Below, piece by piece: positions 1-8,956 of a stretch of DNA of 64,000 nt; positions within the stretch are counted from its first letter, which is position 1; every line of letters starts with the position of its first letter. The stretch spans positions 2,926,001 to 2,990,000 of the forward strand of contig NC_011891.1 in NCBI RefSeq assembly GCF_000022145.1, read 5' to 3'. Source of the DNA: Anaeromyxobacter dehalogenans 2CP-1 (GTDB lineage Bacteria; Myxococcota; Myxococcia; Myxococcales; Anaeromyxobacteraceae). A model generated the notes under the pieces. That model saw nothing but the letters and a program-made list of their open reading frames with translations. It searched no databases and was not told the origin of the DNA. The translations under genes were made by a program, and so were the position numbers.

Positions 1-161
1 ACGTACGGGTGCGCCGGGTCGAGGGCGTTCTTGGTCGTGAGGCCGCGGAACACGGCCACGCCGCCCGGGCTCACCAGCCCGAGGTCCGGCTTCGCCGCGG
101 AGCTTCCGCAGCCGGCGCTCGCGGCGAGCGCCAGCAGGAGGAGGGCGTTGCGTGCGGTCAC
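1..161 (-). CDS. lipoprotein, 3' part beyond window
   Basis: The gene reads leftward off the window edge, so only the N-terminus is visible (about 53 residues). It starts with GTG at 161, and the start overlaps the TGA of the preceding gene as GTGA, which implies translational coupling. The N-terminus is a typical lipoprotein signal: Arg near the start, a hydrophobic LLLLALAA stretch, then the lipobox ASAGC followed by GSS. After the Cys, the sequence SPGGVAVFRG resembles the YPVGVAVRG of its upstream neighbour, so the two may be paralogous surface lipoproteins. No function can be assigned from this fragment. Confidence 0.75.
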   Translation of the reverse strand, partial: MTARNALLLLALAASAGCGSSAAKPDLGLVSPGGVAVFRGLTTKNALDPAHPY

Positions 162-1540
162 GGGCGCTCCTGGCCCAGGCGCCGCGGCACCTGGCGCGTC
201 GGATCGTTGGGGTCGGCCACCTCGACGATGGCCGCCTCGCCCGGGTTGTCGAGCGGCACGTCCACCGGGGTGACGAAGCTGGAGTCGAACGCGGACACGT
301 AGAGCCGCGCGCTGGCGCCGCGATCCTGCACGGCGATGCCGTACGGCACGCGGCCGAGCAGCGGCGCGCCGGTGACGTCGTCGCGCCCGAACACGCGCGC
401 CATCGCGCCGACGTCGTCGTCGTAGATCCAGAGCAGGCCCTCGTCCGACACCGTGATCGCGACCACGTCGCGCTTGCCGGGCCGCCGCGGCAGCACGCGC
501 ACCTCGGCCGGCCCGAAGCCGACCGGGATTGCGCCGATGAAGCGGAACGCGGGCACGCCGAACTGCGCCTCGTCCACCTCCAGCACGATGAGCACGCCGC
601 CGGTGTCGAAGCCGGGGCGCCAGCCCAGGGAGGCCGCCAGGTCCGCGTCGAACAGCCGGGCCCCGATGTAGAGCCGGCGCGGCATCGGCTTGCCGTCCGC
701 GCCCACGTTCGGGTTGGAGATCGCGATCCCGCCGAGGTCGGCCCCGCGCACGAACTCGCCGACGTTGACGACGTCCGCGTGGCACTCCGCCAGGTACAGC
801 GGCGGGTCGCACCAGCGGGTCACGTCCACGTAGCGCAGGGCGGCGCTGCCGTAGTCGGCGCTGCTGGTGAAGTAGATGCGGTCGAGCGCGGCGTCGTACA
901 CGACCGAGTGCGTGGTCCCGTAGCCGAAGTCGGCCGTCCGCTGCTCGCCGGTGGAGAGGTCGATCTCCACCAGGCGGGAGACGGCGCGGTTGGTGCGCCG
1001 CGCGGTCACGAAGGCGCGCGGGCGTCGCGCGTCGCGGCAGGCGACGGTCACGCCGAACGGATCCAGGAAGTCCTCGGGCAGCAGCTGCGGGCAGTCGGCG
1101 CCGCAGGTGAGCGCGCCGTCCGCCCCGAGCGCCACCTTGTAGACCTGCCGGGTGGCGCGGGACGCGACCAGCGCCACCGACTGCGGCAGGTCGCAGGCAT
1201 CGGCGGACGTGTCGAGCCCCGCCGGCGCGGCCGCCTCGGCCACGGCCAGCTCGCCGCCGAAGCTGCCCATGCGCAGCGTGTCGTCGATGGCGAGCCCGCC
1301 CTGCGGGCTCGCCTCCGGCCCGACCGAGAACAGCACCCCGCCCTCGTCGCGGTCGTAGGCGAGGTCGTAGTTGGAGGAGACGACGAGGAGCTGTTCCTGG
1401 CCGGCGGGGCCGCGGACCGCCACGCCCACCGGGTAGTGGAAGCGATCGAGCGGCGAGGGCGGCGCGGTTCCGGAGCTTCCGCACGCGGCCGCGAGACACA
1501 TCAGGAGGATCGGGGCGCTGCGTCGAGCGACGTGGTGCAC
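158..1540 (-). CDS. predicted beta-propeller-like lipoprotein
   Basis: A lipoprotein of about 460 residues. I chose the GTG at 1540 because it places the signal peptide correctly: HHVARRSAPILLMCLAAAC then GSSG. A GTG at 1588, directly after the glyS stop, would give an oddly long 36-residue leader. The mature part has recurring blocks of the type VGVAVRGP, VALVASRATRQVYKV, RIYFTSSADYG, LLWIYDDD and YGIAVQDRG. This looks like a YncE/NHL-style propeller, but I cannot count the blades. It follows glyS by about 50 nt and overlaps the next lipoprotein, so the pair is probably co-transcribed. The ligand is unknown. Confidence 0.72.
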   Translation of the reverse strand: MHHVARRSAPILLMCLAAACGSSGTAPPSPLDRFHYPVGVAVRGPAGQEQLLVVSSNYDLAYDRDEGGVLFSVGPEASPQGGLAIDDTLRMGSFGGELAVAEAAAPAGLDTSADACDLPQSVALVASRATRQVYKVALGADGALTCGADCPQLLPEDFLDPFGVTVACRDARRPRAFVTARRTNRAVSRLVEIDLSTGEQRTADFGYGTTHSVVYDAALDRIYFTSSADYGSAALRYVDVTRWCDPPLYLAECHADVVNVGEFVRGADLGGIAISNPNVGADGKPMPRRLYIGARLFDADLAASLGWRPGFDTGGVLIVLEVDEAQFGVPAFRFIGAIPVGFGPAEVRVLPRRPGKRDVVAITVSDEGLLWIYDDDVGAMARVFGRDDVTGAPLLGRVPYGIAVQDRGASARLYVSAFDSSFVTPVDVPLDNPGEAAIVEVADPNDPTRQVPRRLGQERP

Positions 1541-1588
1541 GGGGTGCGAACCGTAATCCGGCGTCCGAGAGAGGGTCAAGCGCTCCAC

Positions 1589-3694
1589 CTACCCGGCCCT
1601 GGCCTGGGCGGGCGCCTCGGCCTGGATCTTGCGGAAGTCGGCGAGGTCGGAGAACAGCGCCGCCACCCGCCGCATCAGGCCGAGCCGGTTGGCGCGGAGC
1701 GCGGGGTCCTCGGCCATCACCAGCACGCCGTCGAAGAAGCGCGCCACCGCCGGCTCCAGCGTCGCCACCGTGCGGAGCACGGCCGGGTAGTCGCGGGCCG
1801 CGCGGCGCGCCACCACCTCCTGCTCCACCTTCTCGAGCGCCGCCAGCAGGTCCTTCTCCGCCGCGTCGCGCAGCAGCGCCGGATCCACCGCGGCCGCGCC
1901 GGAGCCGCCCGCCTTCTCCTGGATGTTCGCGACGCGCTTGAACGCGACGGCGAGCGAGCCGAAGTCGGGTCGCGCCTTGGCGTCGGCGAGCGCCTCCAGG
2001 CGCCGGCGGGCGTCCACCACGTCGTCGGAGCCGGCCGCGAGCACCGCCTCCACCAGGTCGGCGTCGAACCGCTCGGTCCAGGCGGCGCGCACGCGCCCGC
2101 GCAGGAAGTCCAGCACCTGCTCGGCCACCACCGCGCGGCCGGCGGCGAGCTTCACCCCGGAGAGCGCGTCGAGCGTCTGCTCCACCGCCGCGGCGAGCGA
2201 CAGGTGGTACCCGCGGGCGATGACGATGCGCAGGATGCCGATGGCGGAGCGGCGCAGGCCGAACGGATCGGCGGCGCCGGTCGCCTTCTCGCCCACGCCG
2301 ATGATGCCCACGAGCGAGTGGAGGCGGTCGGCCACCGCCACCAGCGCGCCCAGGTCGCTGCGCGGCAGCTCCTCGGCCGCGCCGATGGGCTTGTAGTGGT
2401 CCTCGATCGCGTCGGCGATCTCCGGCTTCAGCCCCTCCAGCCGCGCGTAGTGCGCGCCCATGGTGCCCTGCAGCTCGGGGAACTCGCCCACCATGCCGGT
2501 GTTGAGGTCCACCTTGGCGAGCCGCGAGGCCTCGAGCAGGTCGGCGACCAGCGCGTCCTTCCCGAGCGCGCGGGCCAGCGCGCTCGCCACCGCGCCGATG
2601 CGCTGGGCGCGATCCAGCTCGCTCCCCAGCTTCGCCTGGAACGTGCGGCGACCCAGGTCCTCGATGCGCTCGTGCAGCCTGCGCTTGCGGTCCTCCTCGA
2701 AGAAGAAGCGCGCGTCGGCGAGGCGCGCGCGGAGCACGCGCTCGTAGCCGTGCCGCGCCACCGCGGGATCCTTCACCCGCGTGGCGGAGACGGCCACGAA
2801 GCGGTTCTTGAGCCGCCCCTTGCCGTCCACCACCGCGAAGTAGCGCTGGTGGTTGCGCATCTCGGAGATCACCACCTCCGGCGGCAGCTCGAGGTTCGAC
2901 TTCTCGAACTCGCCGACCACCGCGGTCGGCTCCTCCACCAGGTACAGCACCTGCTCGACCAGCGCGGGATCGTCGCGGACCTTCCCCGCGGCCTCCTTGC
3001 CGGCGCGGGCCAGCTCGGCGAGCAGCGCGGCGCGGCGCTCCACCGGGTCGGCGAGGACGTGCGCCCGGCGCAGCTTCGCCAGGTAGTCGTCCGGCGTGCC
3101 CTTCAGCGCGATCGCCTTCGGCGCGAGGAAGCGGTGGCCGTAGGTGACCTTGCCCGAGGTGACCTCGCCGTGGCGCACCTTGAGCGGGCGCCCGCCGAGG
3201 AGCGCCACCATCCAGCGCACCGGGCGCGCGAAGGTCGCCTCGTCGAAGCGCGAGCGCATCGCCTTGCGGAAGCGCAGGCCGCCGACGAGCCGCTCCAGCA
3301 GCGCGGGCAGGACCTGCTCCGCCCTGCGGCCCTTCTCCACCTTCGTGACCGCGACGCGCTCGCCCTTGGGCGTCTGGGCGCGGACCAGCGCCGAGACCTC
3401 CACGCCCTGGCTGCGCGCGAAGCCGGTCGCGGCCGGGGTAGGCTTGCCCTCGGCGTCGTAGGCCTGCGCCACCGGGGGCCCGAACGCCTCGGTGCGCGCG
3501 TCGGTCTGCTTCGGCGCCACGTCGCGCGCCCAGACCGCCAGGCGGCGCGGCGTGCCGACGGACCTCACCTCACCGTGCGCCAGCCGCGCGTCGGCGAGCG
3601 CCTTCGACAGGTCGTCCTCGAGCTGCCTGAGCGCGCCCGGCACGAAGCCCGCCGGGATCTCCTCCGCACCGATCTCGAACAGAAGGTCAGCCAT
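1589..3694 (-). CDS. glyS: glycyl-tRNA synthetase beta subunit
   Basis: The 701-residue beta chain of the bacterial (alpha-beta)2 glycyl-tRNA synthetase, which charges tRNA-Gly in the cytoplasm together with GlyQ. The N-terminus LLFEIGAEEIPAGF and the NHQRYFAV motif near residue 280 are hallmarks of the family. The HD-like region and C-terminal anticodon-binding domain follow, and the length is close to the usual roughly 690. It lies 63 nt downstream of glyQ on the same strand, in the standard glyQ-glyS order. The start is the ATG opening MADLLFEIG. Nothing looks broken. Confidence 0.97.
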   Translation of the reverse strand: MADLLFEIGAEEIPAGFVPGALRQLEDDLSKALADARLAHGEVRSVGTPRRLAVWARDVAPKQTDARTEAFGPPVAQAYDAEGKPTPAATGFARSQGVEVSALVRAQTPKGERVAVTKVEKGRRAEQVLPALLERLVGGLRFRKAMRSRFDEATFARPVRWMVALLGGRPLKVRHGEVTSGKVTYGHRFLAPKAIALKGTPDDYLAKLRRAHVLADPVERRAALLAELARAGKEAAGKVRDDPALVEQVLYLVEEPTAVVGEFEKSNLELPPEVVISEMRNHQRYFAVVDGKGRLKNRFVAVSATRVKDPAVARHGYERVLRARLADARFFFEEDRKRRLHERIEDLGRRTFQAKLGSELDRAQRIGAVASALARALGKDALVADLLEASRLAKVDLNTGMVGEFPELQGTMGAHYARLEGLKPEIADAIEDHYKPIGAAEELPRSDLGALVAVADRLHSLVGIIGVGEKATGAADPFGLRRSAIGILRIVIARGYHLSLAAAVEQTLDALSGVKLAAGRAVVAEQVLDFLRGRVRAAWTERFDADLVEAVLAAGSDDVVDARRRLEALADAKARPDFGSLAVAFKRVANIQEKAGGSGAAAVDPALLRDAAEKDLLAALEKVEQEVVARRAARDYPAVLRTVATLEPAVARFFDGVLVMAEDPALRANRLGLMRRVAALFSDLADFRKIQAEAPAQARAG

Positions 3695-3757
3695 GATCTC
3701 GTTCCGTCCCCGCTCCCCCGCCGCGCGCGGCGAGGGAGGCCCGGGGGTGAGGGGTCG

Positions 3758-4687
3758 TCACCTGGACTCGCGCGCCTCGCGGGCCGCCCGCGCAGCCTCC
3801 ACCGCCTGCTTGCGATCGGCCGGCGGGAGCAGCGGGAACCCGAGCGCCTCTCGCGAGTCGAGGTAGCCCCTGGCGCACTCGTGGGCCAGCGCGCGCACGC
3901 GGCCGATGTAGGCCGCGCGCTCGGTGACGCTGATGGCGCCGCGCGCGTCGAGGTTGTTGAACGTGTGCGAGCACTTCAGGCAGTAGTCGTAGGCGGGCAG
4001 CGGCAGCTTCAGCCCGTTGAGCCGCTTGCACTCCGCCTCGTAGGTGTCGAACAGGCCGAACAGCATCTTCGGGTCCGACGCCTGGAACGAGTAGGTGCTC
4101 ATCTCCACCTCGTTCCGGTGGAAGACCTCGCGGTACTTCACGCCCTTCACCCACTCCACGTCGAACACGTTCTCGACGTCCTGCAGGTACATGGCGATGC
4201 GCTCGAGGCCGTAGGTGAGCTCGGCCGCGACCGGCCGCACCTCGAACCCGCCGGCCTGCTGGAAGTAGGTGTACTGGGTGATCTCCATCCCGTCGCACCA
4301 CACCTCCCAGCCGAGGCCCCAGGCGCCCAGCGTCGGGCTCTCCCAGTCGTCCTCGACGAAGCGGATGTCGTGCTCGCGGGGATCGATCCCGATGGCGCGC
4401 AGCGAGCCGAGGTAGAGCTCCTGCACGTCGGGCGGGTTCGGTTTCAGGATCACCTGGAACTGGTGGTGCTGGTAGAGGCGGTTCGGGTTCTCGCCGTAGC
4501 GGCCGTCGGCCGGCCGGCGCGACGGCTCGACGTACGCGACGTTCCAGGGCTCCGGGCCGAGCACGCGCAGGAACGTGGACGGGTTCATGGTGCCGGCCCC
4601 GACCTCCTGGTCGTAACCCTGCGCGAGGATGCAGTTGCGGCTCGCCCAGTAGGTCTGGAGCTTCAAGATCAGGTCCTGGAAGTACAC
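3758..4687 (-). CDS. glyQ: glycyl-tRNA synthetase alpha subunit
   Basis: The 309-residue catalytic alpha chain of heterotetrameric GlyRS (class II). Diagnostic stretches include [21 protein letters not shown] at the N-terminus, [20 protein letters not shown], and [20 protein letters not shown]. It begins with GTG at 4687, preceded by a purine-rich GAGGAGAGGA ribosome binding site, so this start is well supported. It heads the glyQ-glyS unit. The gap of about 115 nt to the PfkB kinase gene upstream shows no clear terminator. Confidence 0.97.
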
Positions 4688-4802
4688 GCGCGTCCTCTCC
4701 TCGCGTTCGAGCCGGCGCGCGCCCGCGGATCATCCGGCGGGGCGGCCGCGCCGCGGCGAACGGGCCGGGGAACGGGCACCGTAGGGCCGTAAGGTGCGGG
4801 TG

Positions 4803-5753
4803 TCAAACGGAAATCTCGCCAGTGTGCGGCAGCCCGGCGACCGCGCCGACGCGCGTGCAGACGCGCCCCGCCACCCGGTTCGCGAAGCGCACCGCCGCGA
4901 CCACCTCGGCGAACGAGCGGGCGGCGAGCGGGGCCGCGCCGCGCGAGAGCGCCGCGAGCAGCCCGGCCACGAACCCGTCGCCGGCGCCGGTGGTGTCCAC
5001 CACCGCCACCGGCTCGGCCGGCACGTGCGCCTCGTCGGCGCCGCGCCGTACCAGGGCGCCGCGCGGGCCCAGCGTCACGCAGGCGATGCCGACGCCCATC
5101 GCGACGAGCCGCGCCGCAGCGCGCGCGGGGTCGGCCTCGCCGGTGCAGAGCGCGATCTCCTCCTCGGAGAGCTTCGCCACCGCGCAGCGCGGCAGCACGT
5201 CCTGGCAGAGCGCCCGCAGCGGCGCGAGGTCGTCCCACAGGTGCGCGCGGACGTTCGGGTCGAAGGACACCTCCACGCCGAGGCGCCGCGCCGCCTCCAC
5301 CGCGGCCCGCAGCGCCGCCCTGCCCTCCGGCAGCACGTGCGCCGAGGTCCCGGTGTGCAGCACGCGGGCGCGGCCGATCGCGGCCGGGTCGGCGTCGGCG
5401 GGCGCGACGAGCTTGTCGGCGGAGAAGCGGGCGTTGGGCGAGAAGAACGTCCGCTCCCCCGCCGCGTCGAGCGCCACGAACCACATCCCGGTGGGCCGCT
5501 CGCGCGCGAGCCGGAGCGAGACCTCGATGCCCTCGGCGGCGAGCCGGCGCGCCAGCATCCGGCCGAACGGATCGTCGCCGACCACGCCGCGGAAGCCGGT
5601 GCGGACCCCGAGGCGCGCCAGCCCGGTGGCGACGTTCGCCGGCGCGCCGCCGGGGCACGCCTCGAAGCGGCCGCAGTCCTCCAGGGCCCCACGCCGATCC
5701 GGCAGCAGGTCCACCAGCGCCTCCCCCAGGCACAGCACGTCGAGATCCCTCAT
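4803..5753 (-). CDS. PfkB-family sugar kinase (fructokinase-like)
   Basis: A 316-residue PfkB/ribokinase-fold kinase that phosphorylates a sugar or nucleoside with ATP. The N-terminal LCLGEALVDLLPD and GGAPANVATGLARLG match PfkB signature 1. DTTGAGDGFVAGLLAAL, near residues 252-268, is signature 2 and contains the catalytic Asp and anion-hole glycines. The spacing and GGAPAN motif fit fructokinases best, but substrates cannot be read reliably from sequence. It follows recO by 69 nt on the same strand and could be the distal gene of that operon. No sugar transporter lies nearby. Confidence 0.88.
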   Translation of the reverse strand: MRDLDVLCLGEALVDLLPDRRGALEDCGRFEACPGGAPANVATGLARLGVRTGFRGVVGDDPFGRMLARRLAAEGIEVSLRLARERPTGMWFVALDAAGERTFFSPNARFSADKLVAPADADPAAIGRARVLHTGTSAHVLPEGRAALRAAVEAARRLGVEVSFDPNVRAHLWDDLAPLRALCQDVLPRCAVAKLSEEEIALCTGEADPARAAARLVAMGVGIACVTLGPRGALVRRGADEAHVPAEPVAVVDTTGAGDGFVAGLLAALSRGAAPLAARSFAEVVAAVRFANRVAGRVCTRVGAVAGLPHTGEISV

Positions 5754-5822
5754 GGCGGCCTGCCTCCGGGCGTGGCGCGGTCGAGCGGATGCGATGGCGG
5801 GCCGGCGCGGGCCGACGTCACG

Positions 5823-6587
5823 TCAGGCGCCCAGCAGCGGCCCGATCTCGTCGAGGAAGCGGCGGGCCGCGAGCCGCCGGCCGAGGTGGTGCTCCAGGAA
5901 CGCGGTGAGCGCCTCGCGCGCCTCGCGCCCGGCGGGCGGGGCGAGCGGCTCGGACGCGGCGGCGGCGAGGCCGCCGTCCTGGAGCCGCAGGAGCGCGGCG
6001 AGGGTGCCGGCGGCGAGCGGGAGCGTGCGCGGGACGCCCGGCGCGCAGCCCGCGCAGAGCGCGCCCCCCTCCCCCGCGTCGAAGCGCACCGGGCCCTCGC
6101 CGACCGGCGCCCCGCAGCGCGCGCAGGCGTCGAGGCGCGGCATGAGCCCGGCGGCGCGCAGCGCGCCCAGCTCGAAGGCGCGCAGCGCCGCCGGGCGCGG
6201 CGGCCCGGCGTCCAGCGCGTCGAGGTAGGCGACCAGCAGCTCGAACAGCTCGTCGTGGGGCTGGTGGTCGCGCACCAGCTCGCGCGCCAGCTCGGCCGCA
6301 TAGCCGGCGCAGGCGATCCGCCCGAGGTCGCCGCGGAGCGCGCCGAAGCCGCGCACCACCGACACCGAGTCCAGGCCGAGGAGGTCCGAGCCGGAGCGCT
6401 CGCGGACCTCCGCCGAGAGCAGCGTGAACGGCTCCAGCGCGCCGCCGAAGCGCCGCCGCGAGGCGCGCGCCCCGCGCGCGAACGCGGAGACCTTGCCCCG
6501 CTCCGCCGTGAGCAGCGTCACCACGCGATCCGACTCGCCGTAGTCCACGGCGCGGAGCACCACGCCGGTGAGCTTCGCCCGGTCCAT
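5823..6587 (-). CDS. recO: DNA repair protein RecO
   Basis: A 254-residue RecO, the recombination mediator that works with RecR (and RecF) to load RecA on SSB-coated single-stranded DNA. The N-terminal OB-fold region reads TGVVLRAVDYGESDRVVTLLTAERGKVSAFARGARASR in outline. A four-Cys zinc site is visible as CARC and CAGC around residues 152-178, followed by the helical C-terminal domain. There is no Shine-Dalgarno sequence. Instead a TAAGAT hexamer ends 8 nt before the ATG, so the message may be leaderless. Confidence 0.95.
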   Translation of the reverse strand: MDRAKLTGVVLRAVDYGESDRVVTLLTAERGKVSAFARGARASRRRFGGALEPFTLLSAEVRERSGSDLLGLDSVSVVRGFGALRGDLGRIACAGYAAELARELVRDHQPHDELFELLVAYLDALDAGPPRPAALRAFELGALRAAGLMPRLDACARCGAPVGEGPVRFDAGEGGALCAGCAPGVPRTLPLAAGTLAALLRLQDGGLAAAASEPLAPPAGREAREALTAFLEHHLGRRLAARRFLDEIGPLLGA

Positions 6588-6595
6588 TCCCGGCC

Positions 6596-6601
6596 ATCTT
6601 A
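6596..6601 (-). promoter_or_regulatory. -10-like TAAGAT before recO
   Basis: On the minus strand TAAGAT lies 8 nt upstream of the recO ATG. A start of transcription 6-8 nt after it would fall on or next to the initiation codon. I see no convincing -35 at 16-18 bp. It belongs to a recurring pattern in this window. Confidence 0.4.
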
Positions 6602-6630
6602 CCGGCCAGGCGGCGCGCGCGCTCGGGACC

Positions 6631-7062
6631 TCAGCGGCCGAGCATGGCCCAGGCGGCGGCCGCGGCGACCGCGAGCGCCAGGGCGGCGCCGGCGAGGACG
6701 CGCGGGTCGGTCCCGCGCCGCGCGCGCCGGGCGCGCGCCTCCACGGGCCCCGCCGCCTCCTCGAACCGGAGCACGACCTCGTCCGGATCCAGCCCGACCG
6801 CGGCCGCGTAGCCGCGGAGGTAGCCGACCACGTACGCGCGCGGCGGGATGCGCGCCTCCTCGCCGGACTCGAGCGCCTCGACCACGCCGGGCGCGAGCTT
6901 GATGGCGCGGGTGACCTCGTCGCGGGTCAGCCCGCGCAGCTCGCGCTCCCGCGCCAGCCAGCGGCCGAAGGCGGGCAGGCCCTCCTCGGCCGGCGCCGCC
7001 CCGGTCTCGGGCGCCTCCGCGGCGGGCGCCTCCGGCGCGGGCGTGTCGTGCTCGTCGCTCAT
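6631..7062 (-). CDS. RodZ-like HTH membrane protein, short form
   Basis: A 143-residue protein with an acidic, Ala/Pro-rich N-terminus. An Xre-type helix-turn-helix of the RodZ kind follows at about residues 30-100 (FGRWLARERELRGLTRDEVTRAIKLAPGVVEALE, then a YVVGYLRGYAAAVGLDPDEV segment). A basic stretch and one C-terminal transmembrane helix (VLAGAALALAVAAAAAWAML) end the protein. Full RodZ proteins carry a periplasmic domain after the helix, and this one stops at the helix. It lies 13 nt after the Tgl-like gene, so it may be tied to envelope or pilus functions rather than to MreB. That link is inference. Confidence 0.8.
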   Translation of the reverse strand: MSDEHDTPAPEAPAAEAPETGAAPAEEGLPAFGRWLARERELRGLTRDEVTRAIKLAPGVVEALESGEEARIPPRAYVVGYLRGYAAAVGLDPDEVVLRFEEAAGPVEARARRARRGTDPRVLAGAALALAVAAAAAWAMLGR

Positions 7063-7075
7063 CGCGTTCCCGGCG

Positions 7076-7828
7076 TCACTGGAGGCGGCCCAGGCTCCGG
7101 CGGCACTCCTCGCCCTCGTTGGTCCCGTCGCCGATCGCCTGGCACTTCTCGAACGCGGCGCGCGCGCCGGCGAGGTCGCCGGCCTTCATCCGCGCCAGCC
7201 CGAGCTGCAGGTGCGCGTCGGGGCGCTGGTCGCAGCTCCGCGCGTAGGCGTCGAGCTCCTCCAGCGCCTCGGTGATCTGCCCCTCCGACAGGCGGATCCG
7301 CCCCAGCTCGCGCCGCCCGTCGCAGTAGCGCGGCGCCATCGAGAGGCAGGTGCGGAGCTCGGCGAGCCCCTCGTCCTTGCGCCCCATGCGCCAGAGCGCC
7401 TGGCCCTTGTTGCAGCGGGCCACGTACGGCTCCCGGTACATCATGTCGGCGAGCGCGAGGTCGAACTCGGCCACCGCGGCCTGCAGGCGGCCGGTCTTGG
7501 CGAGGAGCTGCCCGAGGTCGTTGTGCGCCTCCGAGTAGCCGGGGCGCAGCGCCAGGGCGCGCCGGTACGCCTTCTCCGCCTCGTCGAGGCGGCCGAACCC
7601 GAGCTCGAGCACCAGCCCGCGCCCGAGGTGCGCCTCCGGGAACTCCTCCACCGCCGCGAGGGCCTGGTCGAACTCGCGGAGCGCGTCCGGCGCGCGCCCG
7701 GCGCGGAGCGCCTCCAGCCCCAGGTCGTGGTGGATCTCGGCGCCCCGGCGCTCCTTGGCGCTGGGGGCGTGGGCGCAGGCGAGGGCTGCGGAGAGGACGG
7801 CGGCGAGGGCGAGCGATGAGGGGCGCAT
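7076..7828 (-). CDS. tgl: Tgl/PilF-like TPR pilotin lipoprotein
   Basis: A 250-residue lipoprotein with a signal peptide and lipobox (LSAALAC), then a chain of roughly six TPR units such as HHDLGLEALRAGRAPDALREFDQAL, AEKAYRRALALRPGYSEAHNDLGQLLAKTGR and AHLQLGLARMKAGDLAGARAAFEKC. Size, lipobox and TPR number match Tgl of Myxococcus and PilF of Pseudomonas, outer-membrane pilotins that help assemble the PilQ secretin for type IV pili. No pil genes are in the window, so the assignment rests on architecture. It starts 2 nt after the preceding gene's stop and is therefore translationally coupled to it. Confidence 0.78.
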   Translation of the reverse strand: MRPSSLALAAVLSAALACAHAPSAKERRGAEIHHDLGLEALRAGRAPDALREFDQALAAVEEFPEAHLGRGLVLELGFGRLDEAEKAYRRALALRPGYSEAHNDLGQLLAKTGRLQAAVAEFDLALADMMYREPYVARCNKGQALWRMGRKDEGLAELRTCLSMAPRYCDGRRELGRIRLSEGQITEALEELDAYARSCDQRPDAHLQLGLARMKAGDLAGARAAFEKCQAIGDGTNEGEECRRSLGRLQ

Positions 7829-7830
7829 GA

Positions 7831-8301
7831 TCAGAACGAGGCGAGCAGCCGGGCGAGGCGCGCGGGGTCGGCGGGCGCGGTGCCGCCGCCCGGCGCCGCG
7901 GCGCCGGGCGCCGCCGGGCGGGGGGGCGAGAACAGCGGCGTGCGCCGCAGCGCCTGCTCCTGCACGTCGGGGGTGAGGTTGCGGAAGTTCAGGTTGTCGA
8001 GCATGAAGCCCATCGACTCGAGGAACTGCAGGCCCTCGATCTCGACCTGGCGGTACTCCTCCACGGTGAGCTGCCGGCGATCGTGCACGTACACGACGTT
8101 CTCGCCGGTGCGCACCAGGTGGAGCCCCACGTAGATGGAGAGCGTGCCGTTCGCGTTGCGGACGCCGCAGAGGTGGCCGACCACCGCCTGCGGCGCCTTG
8201 CCGGGGACGGAGACCTGCGGCTGGTTGATGCTCTCGATGACGGCCACCACCTGCTCGCGCGTGGCGGACAGGTGGGTGATGCTCGGATCCGGCACGAACA
8301 C
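7831..8301 (-). CDS. conserved hypothetical protein in tgl-like operon
   Basis: A 156-residue cytoplasmic-looking protein I do not recognise. It starts with GTG at 8301 behind a G-rich GAGGGGGG ribosome binding site. Residues 5-115 are an ordered alpha/beta region with segments such as ATREQVVAVIESINQ, LSIYVGLHLVRTGENVVYVHD and GLQFLESMGFMLDNLNF. The last 40 residues are a Pro/Ala/Gly-rich tail. It has no signal peptide or membrane helix. It is wedged between a secreted protein gene (16 nt upstream) and the Tgl-like gene (2 nt downstream), so it probably serves the same envelope or motility process. Confidence 0.75.
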   Translation of the reverse strand: MFVPDPSITHLSATREQVVAVIESINQPQVSVPGKAPQAVVGHLCGVRNANGTLSIYVGLHLVRTGENVVYVHDRRQLTVEEYRQVEIEGLQFLESMGFMLDNLNFRNLTPDVQEQALRRTPLFSPPRPAAPGAAAPGGGTAPADPARLARLLASF

Positions 8302-8317
8302 GTCGCCCCCCTCGGCG

Positions 8318-8947
8318 CTAGCGCGCCTCCACCACGAGCTCCTCGGTCCGGTCCTCGGTCTCGCCGGCGGTGCGCGTCAGCTCCACCAGCGGATTGTCGA
8401 TGACCACCTGGCCCCCGCCGACGGTCCCCTCGCCCACGACCGCCCTGAGCGCCAGGGCGTCGGGCGATGGGGCGGGCGGGCCGCCGGCGCGCCGGGAGGC
8501 GGCGAGCACGATCCGGTTCGGCCCGGGGTTCAGCCAGCGGGTGAGCTCCATCACCACCTGCGGCTCGCCGGCCTTCACCTCGCGGATCCACTGCGCGTTC
8601 ACGAAGACCGCCAGGTCGTACCGGGCACCGGGCTGGGCGTGCTCGGCGACCAGGAAGTAGCGACGGGAGAGCCGGGCCGGCGCGCTGCCGGCGGCCACCG
8701 CGGCCGCGGCGCCCACGGCCGCGACCGGCGCGCTGCGCGGGGCGGGGTCGCCGGCCGGGCGCGCCGCGTAGCCGCGGGCCTCGATGTGCACGTCGCCGCG
8801 ATCGTCGATCACGACCGTCGCGCCCTCGAAGCGCTGGCCGGTGGCGCCGTCGATGGGGACGCCGTTCAGCGTGATGGCGGGGCCCGCGAAGGCGGGGCCG
8901 GCGGCGCCGGCGAGCGCGGCGGCGAGCGCGAGAGCGGGTGGGCGCAT
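8318..8947 (-). CDS. secreted hypothetical protein heading tgl-like operon
   Basis: A 209-residue protein with a clear Sec signal peptide (RPPALALAAALAGAAGPAFA, then GPAITLN). The mature part opens with INGVPIDGATGQRFEGATVVIDDRGDVHIEARGY, a short beta-rich stretch, and continues with an Ala-rich linker. A beta-rich domain (YFLVAEHAQPGARYDLAVFVNAQ) is last. The function is unknown; periplasmic location is predicted. It is the first gene of the run leading through the Tgl-like lipoprotein to recO, and a recognisable promoter lies just upstream. Confidence 0.75.
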   Translation of the reverse strand: MRPPALALAAALAGAAGPAFAGPAITLNGVPIDGATGQRFEGATVVIDDRGDVHIEARGYAARPAGDPAPRSAPVAAVGAAAAVAAGSAPARLSRRYFLVAEHAQPGARYDLAVFVNAQWIREVKAGEPQVVMELTRWLNPGPNRIVLAASRRAGGPPAPSPDALALRAVVGEGTVGGGQVVIDNPLVELTRTAGETEDRTEELVVEAR

Positions 8948-8956
8948 CCGTTCGCC

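Noticed and set aside
152-4792. A 1546-codon open frame on the plus strand opposite glyQS
   Set aside because: Its translation is Arg/Ala/His/Val-rich with no family pattern and lies antisense to clear glyS and glyQ. Such long antisense frames are expected when third codon positions are nearly all G or C.
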